A stretch of DNA of 46,089 nt. Origin: Caldilineaceae bacterium bin5. Its GTDB lineage: Bacteria; Chloroflexota; Anaerolineae; Caldilineales; Caldilineaceae. The notes under the pieces were generated by a model. It did not search any database and was not told the DNA's origin. It saw only the letters and a list, made by a program, of their open reading frames with translations. Where the stretch lies: NCBI GenBank assembly GCA_002238445.1, contig MPML01000036.1, positions 1 to 46,089 on the forward strand. Reading direction: 5' to 3'. Made by a program: the position numbers and the translations under genes. Of the stretch, positions 42,604 through 46,089 are shown in pieces (within the stretch, counting starts at the first letter, position 1; every line of letters starts with the position of its first letter).

Positions 42604-45351
42604 TCAGTCTTCCTTGACGAGACGCCGCAAGACGGTGTGCAGAATCCCGCCGTTCTTGTAATAGTTCACTTCAACAGGCGTATCCAGCCGGCTGGTGGCG
42701 CGGAATTCTGTCACTATTCCTCGTTCACGGGTGACGCGAACCGTATACTCCTGGTTTGGTGCCATCTCTTCGGTCAGGCCCAGTATATCGAATGTTTCGA
42801 AGCCGCTGAGGTCCAGAGACTCCATATTCTGACCGTCGTTGAACTGCAAGGGGAGGATGCCCATGCCGACAAGATTGGAGCGATGGATGCGCTCGAAGCT
42901 CTCGGCAATCACGGCCTTTACGCCCTGCAGCCACGGTCCCTTGGCGGCCCAGTCGCGGCTGGAGCCTGTGCCATACTCCTTGCCGGCAAGGATGATCAGG
43001 GGTGTGCCTTCCTGCTGGTATTGGGCAGCTGCGTCCCAGATGGCCATTTCGGTAGGCGTGCCGGAGGCATCGGTAATCTGCCCGCTGGAGGGAATATAGG
43101 CGGTGTAGCCGCCTTCGACGCCGTCGAGCATCTGGTTCTTGATGCGAATATTGGCGAATGTGCCCCGCATCATAACCTCGTGGTTGCCTCGCCTGCTGCC
43201 GTAGCTGTTCCATTCCGAGCGGGGAATGCCCTTCTCGGTCAGGTAGCGTCCTGCCGGGCTGTCCGGCGCGATGGCGCCGGCGGGGCTGATGTGGTCGGTG
43301 GTTGTGCTGTCCGGCATGACCGCCAGCACGCGCGCGCCGACGATGGGCTGCACCGGCGGCAAATCAGTGCCCATATCCTGGAAGAAAGAAGGCTCCTGAA
43401 TATACGTGCTGTCAGCACTCCAGGCGTAGAGGTCGCCGCCGGAGATCGGCACTGCGTTCCATTCTTCATTGCCTGTGAACACGTTGGCGTACTGCTGGCG
43501 GAAGAGCGCAGGTTTGAGACTGCGGTTGATTTCGGCCTGAATCTCCTCCTGGCTGGGCCATACATCGCGCAAAAAGACAGGCTCGCCGGTCGGGTCGTAG
43601 CCCAGGGGGTCGTTGTCCAGATCGATGTTGACGGTGCCGGCGATAGCGTAGGCGACGACAAGCGGCGGCGAGGCCAGGAAGTTGGCGCGAACATCGGGGC
43701 CGATGCGGCCTTCGAAGTTGCGGTTGCCGCTCAGAACCGACGCGGCCACCAGATCGGAATCGTGGATCGCGTCGCGGATCGGTTGCGGCAGGGGCCCGCT
43801 GTTGCCGATGCAGGTGGTGCAACCGTAGCCGACAGTATGAAAGTTCAGGGCCTGGAGATAGGGAATCAGACCGCTCGCCTCCAGGTAGCTTGTGACGACC
43901 TTCGATCCGGGGGCAAGGCTCGTCTTGACCCACGGTTTCACGTCCAGACCGCGCTCCACCGCCTTCTTGGCGAGCAGGCCCGCGCCGATCATTACCGAAG
44001 GATTGCTGGTATTGGTGCAGGAGGTGATGGCGGCGATCACTACGTCGCCATGCTCCAGCGGGAAGTCGGTGCCCTTGAAGTTGACCTGGGCGCGGTTGTC
44101 CAGTTCCGCGCTCTCGAGACCAAAGCCCTGCGGGCCAACAGGCGCCGAGAGCATCCCACTCCACTTGGCTTTCATATCCGACAGAGCGATGCGATCCTGG
44201 GGTCGTTTCGGACCGGCCAGGCTGGGTCGCACCGTGTCCATGTCGAGTTCAAGGGTCTCGCCAAATACCGGGTCGGGCGCGCCTTCGGTATGGAAGAGGC
44301 CCTGCTCCTTGCAGTAGCGTTCAACCAGATCGATCGCTTCCGGGTCGCGGCCTGTGTTTTCAAGATAGCGCAACGTCTCCTTATCAACTGGGAAGAATCC
44401 CATCGTTGCGCCGTATTCGGGTGACATGTTGGCAAGAGTCGCGCGATCAGCCAGGCTCAACTGGCCCAGACCGGGTCCGAAATATTCGACGAACTTGCCG
44501 ACAACGCCCTGCTGCCGCAGCATTTCGGTCGCCCGCAGCACCAGGTCGGTGGCCGTTGCGCCCTCCGGCAGTGCGCCGGTCAACTTGAAGCCGACGACGT
44601 CCGGCATCAGCATGTAGATGGGCTGGCCCAACATGACCGCCTCGGCCTCGATGCCGCCGACACCCCAGCCAAGGACGCCGAGCCCGTTGATCATGGTGGT
44701 GTGAGAGTCCGTACCGACGAGGGAGTCGGGGTAAGCCTCGGGCGCGGCCGCGTCACCGTCAGGCGAGGTCTGCACCACGCTTGCCAGATACTCCAGGTTT
44801 ACCTGATGGACGATGCCGGTAGCGGGCGGCACGACACGGAAGTTGTCGAAGGCGCGCTGGCCCCATTTGAGAAACTCATAACGCTCGCGATTGCGCTCAA
44901 ACTCGCGCTCAGCGTTGAATAAGAGCGCCGCGGCCGAACCGAACCGATCGACCTGCACGGAGTGGTCGATAACAAGGTCGACCGGCACGACCGGGTTGAT
45001 CTTGTTGGCGTCCCCGCCCATACGTGCCATCGCGCTGCGCAGCGCGGCGAGGTCGACGACGCTGGGCACGCCCGTAAAGTCCTGCAGGATAACCCGCGCC
45101 GGCTTGAATGGAATTTCAACTTTGCCGGCGGTATCCGGCCCCCAATTGGCGATAGTTTCAATCGCTTCGCGGGTGATCTCGAAGCCTTCGGCCTGACGCA
45201 GAGCCGCTTCCAACAGCACTTTGATCGAGAAGGGCAGCCGGTTCACGTTGGCTGAGGAGACCTTCTCCAGAGCATCGAGCCGGTAGATGGTCACCGGCCC
45301 GGAGCGCGTGTGGAGCGTATCGCGTGCGTTGAAGTAATCCTGTCGAGCCAT
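42604..45351 (-). CDS. acnA: Aconitate hydratase
   Basis: Aconitase isomerises citrate to isocitrate in the TCA cycle with a [4Fe-4S] cluster. The 915-aa protein has the AcnA/IRP-type architecture. [28 protein letters not shown] is a hallmark segment (it contains TDSH). Cluster cysteines are in [11 protein letters not shown] and [14 protein letters not shown]. The C-terminal swivelling domain includes [16 protein letters not shown] and [21 protein letters not shown] 45351 follows AGGGGG. pepF follows on the same transcript. Confidence 0.96.
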   Translation of the reverse strand: MARQDYFNARDTLHTRSGPVTIYRLDALEKVSSANVNRLPFSIKVLLEAALRQAEGFEITREAIETIANWGPDTAGKVEIPFKPARVILQDFTGVPSVVDLAALRSAMARMGGDANKINPVVPVDLVIDHSVQVDRFGSAAALLFNAEREFERNRERYEFLKWGQRAFDNFRVVPPATGIVHQVNLEYLASVVQTSPDGDAAAPEAYPDSLVGTDSHTTMINGLGVLGWGVGGIEAEAVMLGQPIYMLMPDVVGFKLTGALPEGATATDLVLRATEMLRQQGVVGKFVEYFGPGLGQLSLADRATLANMSPEYGATMGFFPVDKETLRYLENTGRDPEAIDLVERYCKEQGLFHTEGAPDPVFGETLELDMDTVRPSLAGPKRPQDRIALSDMKAKWSGMLSAPVGPQGFGLESAELDNRAQVNFKGTDFPLEHGDVVIAAITSCTNTSNPSVMIGAGLLAKKAVERGLDVKPWVKTSLAPGSKVVTSYLEASGLIPYLQALNFHTVGYGCTTCIGNSGPLPQPIRDAIHDSDLVAASVLSGNRNFEGRIGPDVRANFLASPPLVVAYAIAGTVNIDLDNDPLGYDPTGEPVFLRDVWPSQEEIQAEINRSLKPALFRQQYANVFTGNEEWNAVPISGGDLYAWSADSTYIQEPSFFQDMGTDLPPVQPIVGARVLAVMPDSTTTDHISPAGAIAPDSPAGRYLTEKGIPRSEWNSYGSRRGNHEVMMRGTFANIRIKNQMLDGVEGGYTAYIPSSGQITDASGTPTEMAIWDAAAQYQQEGTPLIILAGKEYGTGSSRDWAAKGPWLQGVKAVIAESFERIHRSNLVGMGILPLQFNDGQNMESLDLSGFETFDILGLTEEMAPNQEYTVRVTRERGIVTEFRATSRLDTPVEVNYYKNGGILHTVLRRLVKED

Positions 45352-45533
45352 TTCGCCCCCTCTTGCAATGGTCTGGCTGTGACGTTCTGTGCTGGGCGGG
45401 CCGGAGCGGTCTCTTGCTGCCGGCCTTGCCAGCGTCCTGACGGGTTTTGCTAATGATACCCGTTGTAAATACAGAAAGCATAATTTTGAGAGCTTTATGT
45501 GTAGCGCGGGAGCGACCGTTCTTAGGAATGTTC

Positions 45534-46089
45534 GTAACTACTCAGCCGCAACTGATTCGCAACCTTGATCGAGGCGAGCAGAGGTTTTCTCTCTCCCCGC
45601 ATTGTCGTATTTTTGGCGGTCGGGCCTTCGGCCCTCCCTTGTGCAGGGGCTGCGCCCCCGCCACGCCCCCTACAAAAACATGCCTCACCGACCGTGTGTG
45701 CTCTTCCCCGGCATCGTGTCTGGCGAGCGGAGTCTATTCCCCCTCTGCAGTCTCATCCCCCTAACCCCTGCAGTTTTCCCGCAGTTCCCCTGCAGTTCCC
45801 CCGCAGTTCCCCTGCAGTTCCGCGCCCCCGCAACGCCCCCCTACAAAACCATCCCTCACCGACCGTGTGTGCTCTTCCCCGGCATCGTGTCTGGCGAACG
45901 GAGTCTATTCCCCCTCTGCAGTCTCATCCCCCTAACCCCTGCAGTTTTCCCGCAGTTCCCCTGCAGTTCCCCTGCAGTTCCCCCGCAGTTCCCCTGCAGT
46001 TCCGCGCCCCCGCAACGCCCCCCTACAAAACCATCCCTCACCGACCGTGTGTGCTCTTCCCCGGCATCGTGTCTGGCGAACGGAGTCTA
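45534..46089 (+). mobile_element. MITE-like dispersed repeat with expanded interior, cut by the window edge
   Basis: The left end GTAACTACTCAGCCGCAACTGATTCG and core (hairpin GGGCC-TTC-GGCCC, then GGGGC-TGC-GCCCC, then CTACAAAAACATG) are intact. Downstream of CCTCACCGACCGTGTG the element contains tandem copies of part of itself plus an 11-bp minisatellite. The right end is outside the window. Confidence 0.8.
45683..46089 (+). repeat. Nested tandem repeat: 171/182-bp units containing 11-bp minisatellites
   Basis: Units begin CCTCACCGACCGTGTG at 45683, 45854 and 46036, giving periods of 171 and 182 bp; the third is cut off. The 11-bp difference equals one extra inner unit CCCCTGCAGTT. The inner array (about 45766-45822 and 45937-46004) repeats GCAGTTCCC(C/G)-type units carrying CTGCAG. 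Each large unit also carries CGCCCCCGCAACGCCCC from the mobile element core, so the expansion arose inside the element. Confidence 0.9.

Noticed and set aside
42637..44424. Very long plus-strand ORF (595 codons) opposite acnA
   Set aside because: It is the antisense shadow of a high-GC gene; acnA on the minus strand has all family motifs.
45683..46089. CRISPR array
   Set aside because: The repeats abut each other, the unit is either 11 bp or about 175 bp, and there are no unique spacers between short repeats.
1..46089. tRNA or rRNA genes
   Set aside because: I looked for cloverleaf-like GTTCGA loops with pairing arms and for rRNA signatures and found none that hold up by eye.

Overview
The window is a GC-rich bacterial chromosome segment dominated by housekeeping genes. 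Gene content, the Thr/Pro/Glu-rich lipoprotein linker, a SAM-I riboswitch, histidine genes scattered rather than clustered, and many copies of a GC-rich hairpin repeat suggest a Chloroflexota bacterium (Caldilineae/Anaerolineae-like). That assignment is inference: no rRNA or tRNA gene is visible.

Layout. 1-3241 (+): hisB, a PLP-dependent threonine-dehydratase-like enzyme, a divergent dihydroorotate-dehydrogenase-like protein and a small membrane protein. 3409-4462: a complete copy of a MITE-like repeat, then a Phd antitoxin and a frameshifted PIN toxin. 4918-7421: a radical SAM/HhH protein (-) with a textbook sigma70 promoter that would give a leaderless mRNA, divergent from dtd, then an unknown gene. 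7458-13847 (-): the purine block guaB-purA, interrupted by a MntA/HepT toxin-antitoxin pair, followed by purB and an RlmM-like methyltransferase. 14169-24270 (-): hisE, a RelE-UvrD fusion helicase, hisF, a HisA-Nudix fusion, a Na+/H+ antiporter, a degenerate histidine phosphatase, hisH, a DUF402-like protein and a nitrilase homologue without its catalytic cysteine; two repeat copies lie in this run. 24402-26332 (+): lspA, rluD and a MazG-like protein. 26466-32173 (-): mdh, a GNAT, a YceI lipoprotein, a CrtC/AttH lipocalin-like lipoprotein and a SAM-riboswitch-controlled cystathionine gamma-synthase-type enzyme. 32775-38059 (+): an SPFH/band-7 protein, a YraN-like nuclease, miaA and rel. 38171-40360: a damaged repeat copy and an AT-richer accessory patch with an Abi/HEPN-like gene. 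40748-45351 (-): acnA and pepF. 45534-46089: another repeat copy whose interior has expanded into nested tandem repeats, running off the window.

The genes cover histidine (hisB, E, F, A, H), purine (guaB, purA, purB), sulfur amino acid and TCA-cycle metabolism, tRNA/rRNA maturation (dtd, rluD, miaA, RlmM-like), the stringent response and lipoprotein processing. Accessory functions are two toxin-antitoxin loci, one Abi/HEPN candidate and the RelE-helicase fusion.

The most novel-looking signal is the dispersed repeat: about 290 bp, imperfect terminal inverted repeats, 8-9 bp target duplications in two copies, and two internal hairpins whose stems differ between copies by compensatory changes.
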